Shown: positions 34,145 to 43,536, counted from the first letter of the stretch. The stretch: DNA of 64,000 nt from UBA6107 sp034430175 (GCA_034430175.1 DAOUFI010000023.1:1-64000), one strand, 5' to 3'. A program made the numbers and translations. The notes: generated by a model from the letters alone, not told the origin.

Positions 34145-35029
34145 TTACTTCATTCGCGATCCCAAAAACTGCGCTAAATCGTCCAGTGACTGTTTTGCTT
34201 GCGGTAGGTCGAGGAATAATTGCCAGACGTGCCACATACGCGGATAGATTTCTAATCGTGCGTCTACACCGTGGGATTTGGCAATTTCGGCAATCTTGAT
34301 TGCGTCGTCACGTAGCACTTCGTTCTCTCCCACGTGAATTAACAGCGGCGGAAATCCTCTCAGGTTGCCAAACACCGGCGAGATCAACGGATCGCGTGGA
34401 TCGTTCTGCGCGACGTAGGCTTCGGTATACAACTTCATCGCTTTGGGCGGCAGCAGGGGATCGTTGAACCCTTCACGCCGTTTCTCCTTTTCGGTCAGGT
34501 CGGTGACCGGTGAAAGGCAGACGGCAGCGGTGGGAAGAGGAATGCCTTCGGCGTGCAACTTCAGCATCGTGGTGAGCGTCAGGTTGCCGCCGGCCGAATC
34601 CCCAGCGAAGGCGATGTTTTGCGGTTTGTAGCCCTGATTCAGCAACCAGCGGTAGACAGAAATGCATTCCTCCAGCGCGGTTGGAAAAGGATGTACCGGG
34701 GCAAGGCTGTAATCCACCATCAATAGCCGAACCGACATTTTCTTCGCCAGGTACGCCCCCATCTGCAGGTGCAGAGGCGTTTGACCGAACACAAACCCGC
34801 CTCCATGCAGGTAGAGCAGCACGCGGCTTGCTTTTTCATCCGCTGGGATCAGCCAGTCGCAGGCGACGCCGTTAATAGAGATTGTTTGGCGTGAGATTCC
34901 ACTGCCCAGTCGGACGTGACGGCTGACTCGACGTAAAAACTGATCGGAGGATCCTGGTTGAACCCGGTTCTGGAGAAATCGAACGAGCGGCAACATCGCG
35001 CGTATCATGAGTTCGGTCGAATTTGGCAT
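34145..35029 (-). CDS. Alpha/beta hydrolase (HSL-type esterase)
   Basis: 294 residues with the oxyanion-hole motif LYLHGGGFVFG, the nucleophile elbow GDSAGGN, and a catalytic Asp/His pair probably in DPLI... and MWHVWQ near the end. Hormone-sensitive-lipase family carboxylesterase, acting on short acyl esters. No signal peptide. Substrate unknown. Confidence 0.9.
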   Translation of the reverse strand: MPNSTELMIRAMLPLVRFLQNRVQPGSSDQFLRRVSRHVRLGSGISRQTISINGVACDWLIPADEKASRVLLYLHGGGFVFGQTPLHLQMGAYLAKKMSVRLLMVDYSLAPVHPFPTALEECISVYRWLLNQGYKPQNIAFAGDSAGGNLTLTTMLKLHAEGIPLPTAAVCLSPVTDLTEKEKRREGFNDPLLPPKAMKLYTEAYVAQNDPRDPLISPVFGNLRGFPPLLIHVGENEVLRDDAIKIAEIAKSHGVDARLEIYPRMWHVWQLFLDLPQAKQSLDDLAQFLGSRMK

Positions 35030-35128
35030 GGCGGTATCTCCTTTGATCGAGTTATTGCAGTATACGTGACTTGGATGTTTTTCGAAAGTCTGTTTGGTTA
35101 CTTGTTCAATAAGGTAATCGCACTTACA

Positions 35129-35668
35129 ATGGAAAAACTTATGATCGAAACCAAGCGATTGTTAATCAGAAAATTTTTAGTAACCGACGCGGCTGACCTG
35201 TACGAATATCTCTCCCTTCCGGAGATCTATGAGTTCGAACCGGGCGGACCGATCACACTGGAAGAAGCGCAAGGCATGTCTGCCTCGCGCGCGGCAGGGG
35301 ACGGCTTCTACGCTGTTGTTCTCAAAGAGACCCAAAAGATGGTTGGTCATCTATATTTCGCGCAGATCGAGCCCAAAGAGTTCCTCACCTGGGAACTGGG
35401 CTACATCTTCAATCCAAAATACCAAAATAACGGCTATGCCAGCGAATCTGCGAGGGCACTGATTGAATATGGCTTCGCGTATAAGGGCATCCACCGTGTG
35501 GAGGCGTATTGCAATCCGTTAAACGTGGCCTCCTGGCGGGTGATGGAAAAGATCGGCATGCGCCGTGAGGCACTGCTCATTAAGCATGCCTTCTTTCATC
35601 GCAATCCGGATGGATCCCCCATTTGGATCGATTCGTACGGATATGGGATGCTAAAGGAAGACCTTTAA
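35129..35668 (+). CDS. GNAT acetyltransferase (RimJ/RimL-like)
   Basis: 179 residues. IETKRLLIRKF at the start, EPKEFLTWELGYIFNPKYQNNGYASES as the acetyl-CoA segment, and NVASWRVMEKIGMRREA, the hallmark of the RimJ/RimL subgroup. Likely acetylates a small molecule or protein N-terminus. Starts at 35129 or, with GGAAAAA spaced before it, at 35141. Confidence 0.88.
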   Translation: MEKLMIETKRLLIRKFLVTDAADLYEYLSLPEIYEFEPGGPITLEEAQGMSASRAAGDGFYAVVLKETQKMVGHLYFAQIEPKEFLTWELGYIFNPKYQNNGYASESARALIEYGFAYKGIHRVEAYCNPLNVASWRVMEKIGMRREALLIKHAFFHRNPDGSPIWIDSYGYGMLKEDL

Positions 35669-35693
35669 TGAATGAAATACTCATATTTCAAAA

Positions 35694-35702
35694 TGCTATA
35701 AT
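35694..35702 (+). promoter_or_regulatory. Extended -10 promoter with leaderless start
   Basis: TGCTATAAT (TGnTATAAT) ends 6 bases before ATG 35709, so the transcript would begin at the start codon. It marks the head of the two-gene module that follows. Confidence 0.6.
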
Positions 35703-35708
35703 GGTTTT

Positions 35709-35942
35709 ATGGTAGTGAAAGAAGAGTGTCAGGCCTATCAGAATCGCTGGAAAGAGGTGGAGGCTGTCGTCGCGGAAGAAAGGCGAACAGCATCTTTGGA
35801 ATTGCGCTGGCAGCAATTGAACAGTGCTTATGCCATGGCACAAAAACTGGGGTGGGTTCGTGAAGATCAGAGCGAAGCTGAGGTTTTTGCTTTATGGGCA
35901 AAATTGAAAAAGGAAGCCATCCTAAAGTCACCGAAAATTTGA
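35709..35942 (+). CDS. Small helical protein, first gene of nucleotidyltransferase module
   Basis: 77 residues, highly charged, with heptad-like Glu/Arg/Leu helices. No DNA-binding motif is certain. The downstream gene starts 49 bases inside it, so they are coupled. It may be the partner of the nucleotidyltransferase-like protein; toxin-antitoxin function is only a guess. Confidence 0.6.
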   Translation: MVVKEECQAYQNRWKEVEAVVAEERRTASLELRWQQLNSAYAMAQKLGWVREDQSEAEVFALWAKLKKEAILKSPKI

Positions 35943-36493
35943 AACAATTCCACGATCCGCTTGTGGCTGCACTAAGATTGATTTCCGTGTATGGAAGCAA
36001 CGGTGTGATTGTTGGTGGGATTGCTTCCAGTCTGCTTGGAACACCACGTTACACTGTCGATATTGATATCGTTTTACTGATCGCAGATGAAGGGATATCA
36101 AAGTTAGTCATCGAAGCTGAAAAACTGGGGATGACACCCAGAATAAATGCTGCGGAAGAATTTGCTGAAAAGAACCGGGTTTTATTGCTTCGTCACAACA
36201 TCAGCGGAACAGACATCGACATAATTCTAGGAAGCCTGCCTTTCGAAGTGGCTATGGTGCAACACAGCCAGGTAATGGCTGTGGGTGGATTGGAATTACG
36301 CCTGCCCACGCCAGAAGACCTAATTATTATGAAGACAATTGCGCATCGTGAGAAAGATCTGGGGGATATTCGTACGATCGTGCAATGTCACCCACAACTG
36401 AATCGGGAGTACATTCACTCCTGGTTGACACAATTTGAGCAAGCTTTGGATCAATCGGATTTATGGGAGCAAATATCAAAGATCTTGCAGTAA
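35894..36493 (+). CDS. Nucleotidyltransferase-fold protein (AbiEii/DUF6036-like)
   Basis: 199 residues. VGGIASSLLGTPRYTVDIDIVL contains the Gly-Gly...Asp-x-Asp core of the pol-beta nucleotidyltransferase superfamily, a later DIDIIL offers the third acidic site, and LPTPEDLIIMKTIAHREKDLGDI is typical of the toxin-like AbiEii/MNT branch. It overlaps the small gene before it. It may be an antiphage or toxin-antitoxin enzyme or a metabolic nucleotidyltransferase. Confidence 0.75.
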   Translation: MGKIEKGSHPKVTENLKQFHDPLVAALRLISVYGSNGVIVGGIASSLLGTPRYTVDIDIVLLIADEGISKLVIEAEKLGMTPRINAAEEFAEKNRVLLLRHNISGTDIDIILGSLPFEVAMVQHSQVMAVGGLELRLPTPEDLIIMKTIAHREKDLGDIRTIVQCHPQLNREYIHSWLTQFEQALDQSDLWEQISKILQ

Positions 36494-36575
36494 ATAAACG
36501 CGGATAACTTTTCGCTCCACCTTTGCAGAACAATGCGAAGGACTTAGTGAATCTAAATCCTGCACCAGAGACAGC

Positions 36576-37403
36576 TTATTCAGCCAATAGGTTTGCAAGA
36601 AATTCCTGGACGATCTCCATGTATTTTGCATATTGATCACGGCGGATGTTGTGCCCGGCTCCCTTTACTGGAACGACATGAAGTTGGGGCAGGTAACCCT
36701 TGAGAGTCTCGATATCCCGAGGTTGCGACGCGGCCCCACAAGACGGGTCAGCAGCGATAAGCAGAACGGGGCAAGCGATTTTCCTCGCCAAACCGGGAAT
36801 ATCGATTGAAGCCATGTCGGTCGGGTGGAGCAGGGCGGTGGCTGCCGGGCTGAACCGCTGTTTGGAATCGACCCAGGGTTTGAACTCGGCCTCCTGCCAA
36901 TTTGGGTTTGCGGCGCGTCCCTGCGCCATCAATTCATCGGCGGTCATGCGTTTGATGGAATGGATCCACTGCATCAGGTCGTGATCGTGATCATTGTCGT
37001 CTCCGGTTTCGCTTTGCCAGTCCCAGAAGGGCGGGGGGTCTTCGAGAATTACGCCGCGAGGCAGCTCTGGGAATAAACCGGCAGTGATCAAAACAGTGAT
37101 GGCGCCCATGGAATGGCCCATCAGGACCGGTTTTTTGATACCCAACCCATTAACCACACCGGCTAGTTCTGTTGAAACGTTGCGGAGAGTGTAACCATCC
37201 TCCGGCGCTTCCGTTTTACCATGGCCGCGGCTATCCACCATGACCACGTCGTGACTTGCCGACAGCGCTTCGGCCACCGGTGTCCAGCACAGGCCGTCGT
37301 CAGTGATGCCGTGCGCCATGACAATTGCTGGATCACCCTGACCGGTACGGTAATAATGGTATCGCACGCCGTATGAAGCGATGTCGCCCGATTTGAATTC
37401 CAT
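36576..37403 (-). CDS. Alpha/beta hydrolase
   Basis: 275 residues: VMAHGITDDGLCW oxyanion region, VDSRGHGKT, the nucleophile elbow MGHSMGAIT, and a C-terminal His in KGAGHNIRRDQ. The catalytic Asp is probably in AADPSCG. Broad family (esterases, dehalogenases, lactonases); specificity not evident. Single gene, preceded by a hairpin at 37426-37456. Confidence 0.9.
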   Translation of the reverse strand: MEFKSGDIASYGVRYHYYRTGQGDPAIVMAHGITDDGLCWTPVAEALSASHDVVMVDSRGHGKTEAPEDGYTLRNVSTELAGVVNGLGIKKPVLMGHSMGAITVLITAGLFPELPRGVILEDPPPFWDWQSETGDDNDHDHDLMQWIHSIKRMTADELMAQGRAANPNWQEAEFKPWVDSKQRFSPAATALLHPTDMASIDIPGLARKIACPVLLIAADPSCGAASQPRDIETLKGYLPQLHVVPVKGAGHNIRRDQYAKYMEIVQEFLANLLAE

Positions 37404-37425
37404 GATCTGCCTCCTAAAATAAAAA

Positions 37426-37456
37426 TCCAGAGAGTATTGGTAAAGTACTCTCTGGA
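37426..37456 (-). terminator. Minus-strand terminator
   Basis: TCCAGAGAGTA and TACTCTCTGGA form an 11-bp stem; on the minus strand it is followed by TTTTTATTTT. It would end transcription coming from the pseudogene region just before the hydrolase gene. Confidence 0.75.
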
Positions 37457-37522
37457 CTTATTCTACACGACGATGGATTTTTTCAAATTTACCTAATCTC
37501 AAGCCGTGGAGCCGAACTTGAT

Positions 37523-37951
37523 CTACCCTGAGCGCGGGTAATTGGCAATGACCACCCCGCTGGGACACGTCATGCTCTTGACCAATTCCAATCCTGCCGG
37601 GATGGTTCCCTCGGCGAACAGGCGCTTGCCTTTGCCCAATATCACCGGGTAGATCTTGAGCCAGTATTCATCCACCAGGTCGTGATGCAGCAGTTGTTGG
37701 ATGAGCTACCCGCTGCCGCGCACCTGGATCATAGGATCGGCTTAAGCCATGTTCCGGGCGATCTCTCCCGCCACATCGACGGTGACTCCGGCGGTGTTCT
37801 TCCAGACTTCCGTCTCGGGTGGGACTGGCCGGTCAGTGACCACTTATTTCCGGTAACTGTTGATGACGTTTCCCGGTTTCGTCGCAGGACAGGCGGCAGC
37901 GAAGACGTCATAGGGCTTGTGACATAACAGCGTGTCAAAAAGATGGCCCAT
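37523..37951 (-). pseudogene. Dihydrofolate-reductase/RibD-C family remnant with three in-frame stops
   Basis: Read on the minus strand from an ATG at 37951, one frame gives recognisable family sequence: KPYDVFAAA, NVINSYRK, VVTDRPVPPETEVWKN, DPMIQVRGSG, then LVDEYWLKIYPVILGKGKRLF. It is interrupted by TAA at 37844-37846, TAA at 37742-37744 and TAG at 37706-37708, then ends at TAG 37523. No frameshift is needed between them. The N-terminal nucleotide-binding part is missing. Clearly non-functional. Confidence 0.8.
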
Positions 37952-38236
37952 TTGTTACCCCACGGTTTATCGAGGCCATCATCCCAATAACCGCCAACCA
38001 GCCGTACTGGCTTACTTCGTTGCCTTTAGTAAGGACAGACCAATAATGATCCACTTCAGCCTGGTCAGCGCAATTGATGTAAAGAAACGCTACCTCGCTG
38101 AACTTGAATTCCGGGCCGCCATTCAGAGCCATGAATTCTTGCTCGTCCTGAGCAACTTTCATGACAAGGACAGTTCCTACCGGTAGAGGGCGGCTTCCTC
38201 TGCCTGGGAATCGCGCCATAAGGATGTTGTGATATT
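37935..38236 (-). pseudogene. PhnB-like VOC-family remnant
   Basis: The minus strand gives FMALNGGPEFKFSEV and CADQAEVDHYWSVLT, the core of the PhnB/3-demethylubiquinone methyltransferase-like glyoxalase superfamily. The N-terminal piece NITTSLWRDSQAEEAALY is present in another frame, joined after an internal deletion of roughly 30-40 codons. The C-terminus is lost where it meets the reductase remnant. So this is a broken gene next to another broken gene. Confidence 0.7.
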
Positions 38237-38348
38237 TTACGTTGAGCTCCAATTTTCATCGATGGATTATTTCCATCTGAGACCTTTGCGGTACTATATC
38301 GGATAAAAATCAGCCAATTACGACGAAAGAGGAGCAACAGAAATAATT

Positions 38349-38369
38349 AGCGCGTCCAACGGACGCGCT
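38349..38369. terminator. Short hairpin after the gene at 38378
   Basis: AGCGCGTCC and GGACGCGCT around AAC; on the minus strand it is followed by AATTATTT. Probable weak terminator of the GH38 operon. Confidence 0.6.
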
Positions 38370-38377
38370 CGTGACCA

Positions 38378-38740
38378 TCAGGCTTGAACCGAATCTGTAA
38401 AATCGAATTTGAGTTTACCAATATCCGCCGAGACGGCGGTCACTGATACCTTCTGCGGACCGGTAGCAAGCTTTTCACCGGTGATCCTGATCTTCATGGG
38501 CATACCCATGGTGACCGGGATGGCGTTGTCGCGGGTGAGTTCTGTACCCATGAGAGTCTTGTCCCCCACGGTGAGGGTGATAACTTCAGCGCTGTAATCT
38601 TTTCCTCCGGCGCTAATTGGACCGACCTCGACCAGGTTGGTGGAATCGACGATATTCTTGAGGGCGAACTCAAATCCGTCCTCAGTGTTCTTGAGTGATC
38701 CCTTGACATAAAGTTTGGCGAGTAAAAAGGCTGGGAACAT
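38378..38740 (-). CDS. Hypothetical protein downstream of GH38
   Basis: 120 residues, predominantly beta, soluble apart from a slightly hydrophobic start (MFPAFLLAKLYVKGSL). Contains GDKTLMGTELTR. GAGAGGAGAAG precedes the ATG. It lies 16 bp after the mannosidase stop, so it is in the same operon. No family recognised. Confidence 0.65.
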   Translation of the reverse strand: MFPAFLLAKLYVKGSLKNTEDGFEFALKNIVDSTNLVEVGPISAGGKDYSAEVITLTVGDKTLMGTELTRDNAIPVTMGMPMKIRITGEKLATGPQKVSVTAVSADIGKLKFDFTDSVQA

Positions 38741-38756
38741 TTTCTTCTCCTCTCGG

Positions 38757-41402
38757 TTATTTGATCTCGATCAGCAGGGTCTGGCGTGGCGCGATGCTCA
38801 CGCTGACGCTGTTGCTGGTGACGGCTAGAGGCTCGATCGGCGAGCCGAAAAGGTTGCAGCGCGTTGCCTGGGTGAATTTGACCAAGGCGCTGGCAACCGT
38901 AGCTTTTTGAACTTCATCGCTGGCATTGAACAGGGTCAGCAGGGCACCTTCGCTGGTGGCACGCAGGTTTTGAACCAATACGGGTGGCTCGGGCAGGGTC
39001 AACAGCGAACCACTGACGGGTAGTTGCTCCGTTTCAGCGGGTTCTCCGAGTGGTTGGAGAACCGGACGTGCGTTCTCATATTCCGCGGCGAAGCGATCCG
39101 CGGCGGCTTCATCGAACGCGCCGTTATAGGGCCGCAGCGCGTAGCGAGCGCATACCACGCCGGGTTGGGCAGCCGGGAAGTTTGTCTCCCAGTAATTGTT
39201 GGTGACCCAACCCAGCAGAAACGCTCGCCCGCAAGTCAATTCCTGCTGATTTTTGGCGAAGTTGAAATCACCGATCTGCACCATCGGGTTCTCGGGCAGT
39301 GCCACGGTGATGCCAGCTTTGCCGTCATTGAAATCGACCCAGTTTTGCACGGTGAAATAATCGCGGCAGCAACCGGGGAGCTGGTCCAGGTGCGGACGCA
39401 CGGCCACGCCATCGATATTGTAGCGTGCCTGGGCGCCGGGCAGGTTGAACGGGAAGAGCAGGTAAGTGGCTTCGGGATGTTCGTCTGTACCCATGTGCCA
39501 TTCGGATTGGAACTCGATGCGGCTGCCGTCGTCAGGCAGGAAGACACGTTGGTAAATCTTCCCCATTTTCTCATGTTCGACGATCTGCTCCACGGTGATG
39601 CCGTAAGCCAGGCGATAGGTCTTGTGTAAAATCACTTTGGATGCAGCCGTGCGGTTGGCTTTCCAATCGGGATGCCAGCCGCGGTTCGTTTCAGTGGTAG
39701 CGGCCCAGTTGATCTCAAAGAGTTGCTTGCGTGGTTCCGGTACGTCATGGTTGGCGACTTCTTCGTGAAAGAATTCGTGTAGTTTGTAGTTAGTCGAAGC
39801 ATCCACCCATTCCCGGTTAAGCTGTTTGTCGAAGAGGGATATCACGCCACCTTTTTCTTTGTCGAAAGTCAGCTTGAAGCGCTTGTTTTCCACTTCGGCT
39901 TCATCGCCCTCGGTCGCTTCCATCATGCTCGACATGGCGTCCCAACCAACCACGGTGTATCCCAACGCAGGGACCTTGACAGGTTGCAGTAGCCAGCCCA
40001 TGCCACCGTTCCAGTTGGTCTGAGAACGATCGGTCCAGAAGTCGGTGGGCGGCTCGAAGTGACCGAAATAGTGTCGGCTGGTGGAGGGATCTTCGGGTAA
40101 GCCGCGAGGAACCATGTAATGCTTGCCGATCGGACCATAGATGATTCGCTCCCAGGGTAATGGATTGAATACAGCGATTTCGCTGGGGTCGTTGCGCGGG
40201 ACCAAGCGGGCCAGGTCAGCCAGGGCGTCACGCTCGAGCAGCAGGCTTAGAGAACGCGCTTTGTATGCGAGTTGTTTCTTGTGGTTGTCCATCGAAAGAG
40301 AATCTTCAAGCTGCGGTCCGAGAGTGGCCATTTCGCCGCCCCAGGTGTGCTCGCCGTAGAGATCCAGAGATTGCCAGGCCTCGTCACGGTACAGTGAGAA
40401 TGTACGCTCTGACCAACGGCGGGAATTAGCTTTTACATCCAGCAATTTGCCCGCAGCATTGAAGGCCTCGGCACGGATTAAGCGGCTGCGCGAGGTGAGG
40501 CTGATGGTGGTTTCACGTGCGGCGGAGATACAGCCGAAATTCCAGTAGTCCGTCCAGTCACCGCGCAACCGTGGCAGCTCGGATTGGTGCGCCTTGACCT
40601 GTTCCCAGAACATGCGCGGTGTGGCAGTCATCAGTTTTGGAGCGCGCCCCGACGCGTTCCAGCGTTTGGTAAATTCAGCGAAGGCAACCCAGGCGGAACC
40701 GTTGTCGCCATAGGGATGATAGCCTTCGAGCACAATGAAGGACAGGGGGTAGTTAATCTCGGTGAGATAGGCTTCGATCCTCGGCAGCCATTCAACGAAC
40801 AAGTCTTCGTCGTCCATGCATAGCCCGAAATCGTTGGCCTTGGAATATTGCCAACCATTGTGGGCAGGCAGGAACCGTCCGCTCGGGGTCTGCCATAAGA
40901 AGACGTTCGGGCGCGGATGCAGTGGACCGCCAAAGTGGTGATTGATGGCCATGCTGAAGCCTTCGATGCCTGCGTCGAGCAGGGTGTCAGTCATGGTCCA
41001 GTTCTGACCGTTGATGTCGCAGTTCATGGCGTAACGAATATCCAGCCCCAGGTCGCGGCGCAGACGGTGTATTGGCTGCAGGCTCTCGATCAATTGAGCG
41101 TTGTTAAGTAGCGGGGTGTTGTTGGTCTGCATCGCCATCACTTCGATGTATCCGGCTTTATCGGCTACCACTAAGCGGTCAATGTCGCGACTGGGGGCAG
41201 TCTTGAGCCAGGCGTCAAGCCCGCAAGTGGTCTCCACCGTCCAACGAAAGCGGCTTTCTTCAGGAAAATCGGCTGACCGGTCGATCAGACGAAGGGCTTC
41301 ATCGATGAACCGGTACTGCATTTCCCAAAAGACCGGCTGATCGTTGGTAAAACCGATGTCGGTGTGGGTGTGGTGGACGAGATAGATGGTTTCGAGATGC
41401 AT
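38757..41402 (-). CDS. GH38-type alpha-mannosidase
   Basis: 881 residues. The N-terminal catalytic domain begins with VHHTHTDIGFT (zinc ligands His/Asp), and CDINGQNW (about 127-134) carries the likely Asp nucleophile. A middle helical segment and a large beta-sandwich C-terminal half follow. No signal peptide, so it acts on imported oligosaccharides. The HHTHTDIGFT form differs from the usual HSHWDxxW of classical GH38, placing it in a divergent branch. With the GPH transporter gene upstream on the same strand it forms a small sugar-use unit. Confidence 0.82.
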   Translation of the reverse strand: MHLETIYLVHHTHTDIGFTNDQPVFWEMQYRFIDEALRLIDRSADFPEESRFRWTVETTCGLDAWLKTAPSRDIDRLVVADKAGYIEVMAMQTNNTPLLNNAQLIESLQPIHRLRRDLGLDIRYAMNCDINGQNWTMTDTLLDAGIEGFSMAINHHFGGPLHPRPNVFLWQTPSGRFLPAHNGWQYSKANDFGLCMDDEDLFVEWLPRIEAYLTEINYPLSFIVLEGYHPYGDNGSAWVAFAEFTKRWNASGRAPKLMTATPRMFWEQVKAHQSELPRLRGDWTDYWNFGCISAARETTISLTSRSRLIRAEAFNAAGKLLDVKANSRRWSERTFSLYRDEAWQSLDLYGEHTWGGEMATLGPQLEDSLSMDNHKKQLAYKARSLSLLLERDALADLARLVPRNDPSEIAVFNPLPWERIIYGPIGKHYMVPRGLPEDPSTSRHYFGHFEPPTDFWTDRSQTNWNGGMGWLLQPVKVPALGYTVVGWDAMSSMMEATEGDEAEVENKRFKLTFDKEKGGVISLFDKQLNREWVDASTNYKLHEFFHEEVANHDVPEPRKQLFEINWAATTETNRGWHPDWKANRTAASKVILHKTYRLAYGITVEQIVEHEKMGKIYQRVFLPDDGSRIEFQSEWHMGTDEHPEATYLLFPFNLPGAQARYNIDGVAVRPHLDQLPGCCRDYFTVQNWVDFNDGKAGITVALPENPMVQIGDFNFAKNQQELTCGRAFLLGWVTNNYWETNFPAAQPGVVCARYALRPYNGAFDEAAADRFAAEYENARPVLQPLGEPAETEQLPVSGSLLTLPEPPVLVQNLRATSEGALLTLFNASDEVQKATVASALVKFTQATRCNLFGSPIEPLAVTSNSVSVSIAPRQTLLIEIK

Positions 41403-41505
41403 GGTGCCCTCCTGGGGTGAGATCGTAAAAAGTCAGTTTATCGCGGCAATAAATTAATATAAGGTAATTTTCCAATTCCGATTCAAGGATGTTTTGGCGT
41501 ACGCT

Positions 41506-41715
41506 TTAACTGGAGGCTTTCATTTCTATCTCCAGATGTTTGTAATGAGGGAAGACAGGTGAAAATTCCACGTGCCAATTGATACTATTTTCATCCGTTT
41601 GCCAGTATTGCTTGCACTCTACGCGTGGATGTATCCCTCCTGCTAACACGGGGAAGGTTCGCTCGATGAACGTGTCAACCAGTGCGTCAATTCTGAACAA
41701 TTGATCGAGGATCAT
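41506..41715 (-). CDS. Small hypothetical protein between transporter and mannosidase
   Basis: 69 residues, no signal, Trp/His/Tyr-rich. It lies 20 bp after the transporter stop on the same strand and reads clearly through. Without homologues in mind it could be a chance frame; its position in the operon supports it a little. About 100 bp on its far side hold no gene. Confidence 0.4.
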   Translation of the reverse strand: MILDQLFRIDALVDTFIERTFPVLAGGIHPRVECKQYWQTDENSINWHVEFSPVFPHYKHLEIEMKASS

Positions 41716-41735
41716 TTTTGCCAGCTATCAACTTT

Positions 41736-43142
41736 TTACTCGTAACCGTGTTGTTTCAGTGAGGCCAAGAGCTTCTTTTCATCGAATAAGAAGTAGAGCA
41801 TCAGCAACGCGCCCAGGTTGCACAACGCACTTACCGTCGCCACTGTGCGCACGCCGGTCGGGTTTGCCGCGCTGCGTCCAAGTAGCAGCAGTGACGGTAA
41901 GACAAGGTTGACGAATCCACTTGGAATGGCTGTTAATAATCCTGCAGCCGCGCCGAAGGAGGCTTCCTTGGCCTCGCCAGTACGTAATGTGTCTTCACGG
42001 ATGATTTCATTATTGATCGCGCCGGGGATGATACCTGTGATGGCGCCGGGAACAGCGATCATCGCTACCAGGATCCAGGAAACAATCTTAACCGGGAAGG
42101 GCAGTTTGTCAGCAAAGCCGAGCAGGAACGTGATCACGGTCATGGCCACCAGAGCGAGCATATAGAGATTTTTCTTGCCAGTTTTCTTGGCCATGGTTCC
42201 CACGAAGGGGTAGATCACGAACGCCAGACCCATAATAATGGCGCCAAACGCGATCAGCATCGAATCAGAATATCCAAAAATGATAGTGACGAAATAGACA
42301 AGACCGCTCTGGAAAAACCCGTCAGCCCAGTAGTAGACCTGATTGGTCAGGGTGTAAAGCACAAAGGTCTTATTTGAGAATGCCATTTTGAGGGATTTTA
42401 TCAGGTGGATTTGGGATGATTTTCCCGATCCATATCGTCTCTCGTCCACCACCCAAACCTGCAGCGCAGCCAGGACGCTTGAGATGGCTACCAATCCGCC
42501 GACGGTGATGCGGAAGGCTTCAACCGGACTCATACCGGTATTGATTAGAGCATCCTTGATTAGGTAAATCGCCTGCGAACCAATAATATAACCGATCACC
42601 CAACCGATCGAACTGTAGGTGTTAAACTTCATGAGGATGTTGCTGTTTGAACTAAATTCAGGGATTAGTGCGCCTGACACGCCGTACAGAGCACGGAAAA
42701 TATTCAGAAAAACGATGATGGCGAGCAGCCAAACAGCATTAATTGAGCTGACGTGGTCAACCGGTGGAACAAACATCAAGTATGTAAACAGACCAACCGG
42801 TAGGAAGGATACCAACATGAAGATTTTACGGCGTCCGACGCGTGCTTTGGAGCGATCGCTCCAGTTCGCGACAAAGGGGGCGATAAGTATTCCCAGGATG
42901 GTGCCGATATAACCGATGAGACCGATGATGGTGATGCCCAAGATGGTCCCGTTGGAAAGGAACTGCGGAAAGTCTGATTGTGATGTTTCTGGAGGAACAT
43001 AGAAATAGGTCATCAAGCCAGCCAGACTACCGATGATCGTTGATCCTACAGTGCCCAGTGACCAGACAACAATTCTCCAGGTTGGAAAGGGCTCTTTTCC
43101 CTGGAATTCAGGTTTGATTGCTTCAGCAACGGTTTCAGCCAT
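41736..43142 (-). CDS. GPH-family (MelB-like) sugar:cation symporter, MFS
   Basis: 468 residues, 12 TMs. The motif NWSDRSKARVGRRK between TM2 and TM3 is the glycoside-pentoside-hexuronide signature. It probably imports a disaccharide or oligosaccharide with Na+ or H+. The mannosidase gene downstream suggests mannose-containing substrate, by inference. Confidence 0.88.
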   Translation of the reverse strand: MAETVAEAIKPEFQGKEPFPTWRIVVWSLGTVGSTIIGSLAGLMTYFYVPPETSQSDFPQFLSNGTILGITIIGLIGYIGTILGILIAPFVANWSDRSKARVGRRKIFMLVSFLPVGLFTYLMFVPPVDHVSSINAVWLLAIIVFLNIFRALYGVSGALIPEFSSNSNILMKFNTYSSIGWVIGYIIGSQAIYLIKDALINTGMSPVEAFRITVGGLVAISSVLAALQVWVVDERRYGSGKSSQIHLIKSLKMAFSNKTFVLYTLTNQVYYWADGFFQSGLVYFVTIIFGYSDSMLIAFGAIIMGLAFVIYPFVGTMAKKTGKKNLYMLALVAMTVITFLLGFADKLPFPVKIVSWILVAMIAVPGAITGIIPGAINNEIIREDTLRTGEAKEASFGAAAGLLTAIPSGFVNLVLPSLLLLGRSAANPTGVRTVATVSALCNLGALLMLYFLFDEKKLLASLKQHGYE

Positions 43143-43536
43143 GGTGGAAAACCTCCCGAGCAGAATTTGGGATGGCGCAAGATTGTGACTCTCTTACTTT
43201 GAAGAATTTAAAAGATCAATAGAGATGATGGCAAAAACCTGACATTGTATGAAAAATCAAACTGGATTGCTAATTATTGGAAAACTATAAAGGGATTGCA
43301 TTGAAAGTATAGGGTACAAAAAAATGGCTGTCAAGAAATTGAACACCTATGAAAACTTGGACGTAATTTCTCTCGTTTTATGCCTTCCAATATTATTTAG
43401 ATGTTCAAGGGATTGATCGTCGATTTCAGTGTAAAATGAAAATTCATTTATTGGTCGATACAAAAACAACTTTGGTAATTCCCATCGTTCTAATAAAAAA
43501 AGCAATCAATGCAAGTATTTTTTTTCTGGAGAAATC
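43143..43536. other. 394-bp AT-rich gap between divergent transporter genes
   Basis: No gene, tRNA or clear repeat. It must contain promoters for both transporters, but I see no convincing -35/-10 pair. CTGGAGAAATC at its right edge is the ribosome binding site of the gene at 43537. Confidence 0.6.

Noticed and set aside
37523..37951. Stop-codon reassignment or selenocysteine instead of a pseudogene
   Set aside because: The three stops are TAA, TAA and TAG, no UGA is involved, other genes use all three stops normally, and the N-terminus is missing.
43143..43536. Small RNA or leader peptide in the AT-rich gap
   Set aside because: No hairpin with T-run, no conserved motif and no coding-like frame could be seen.
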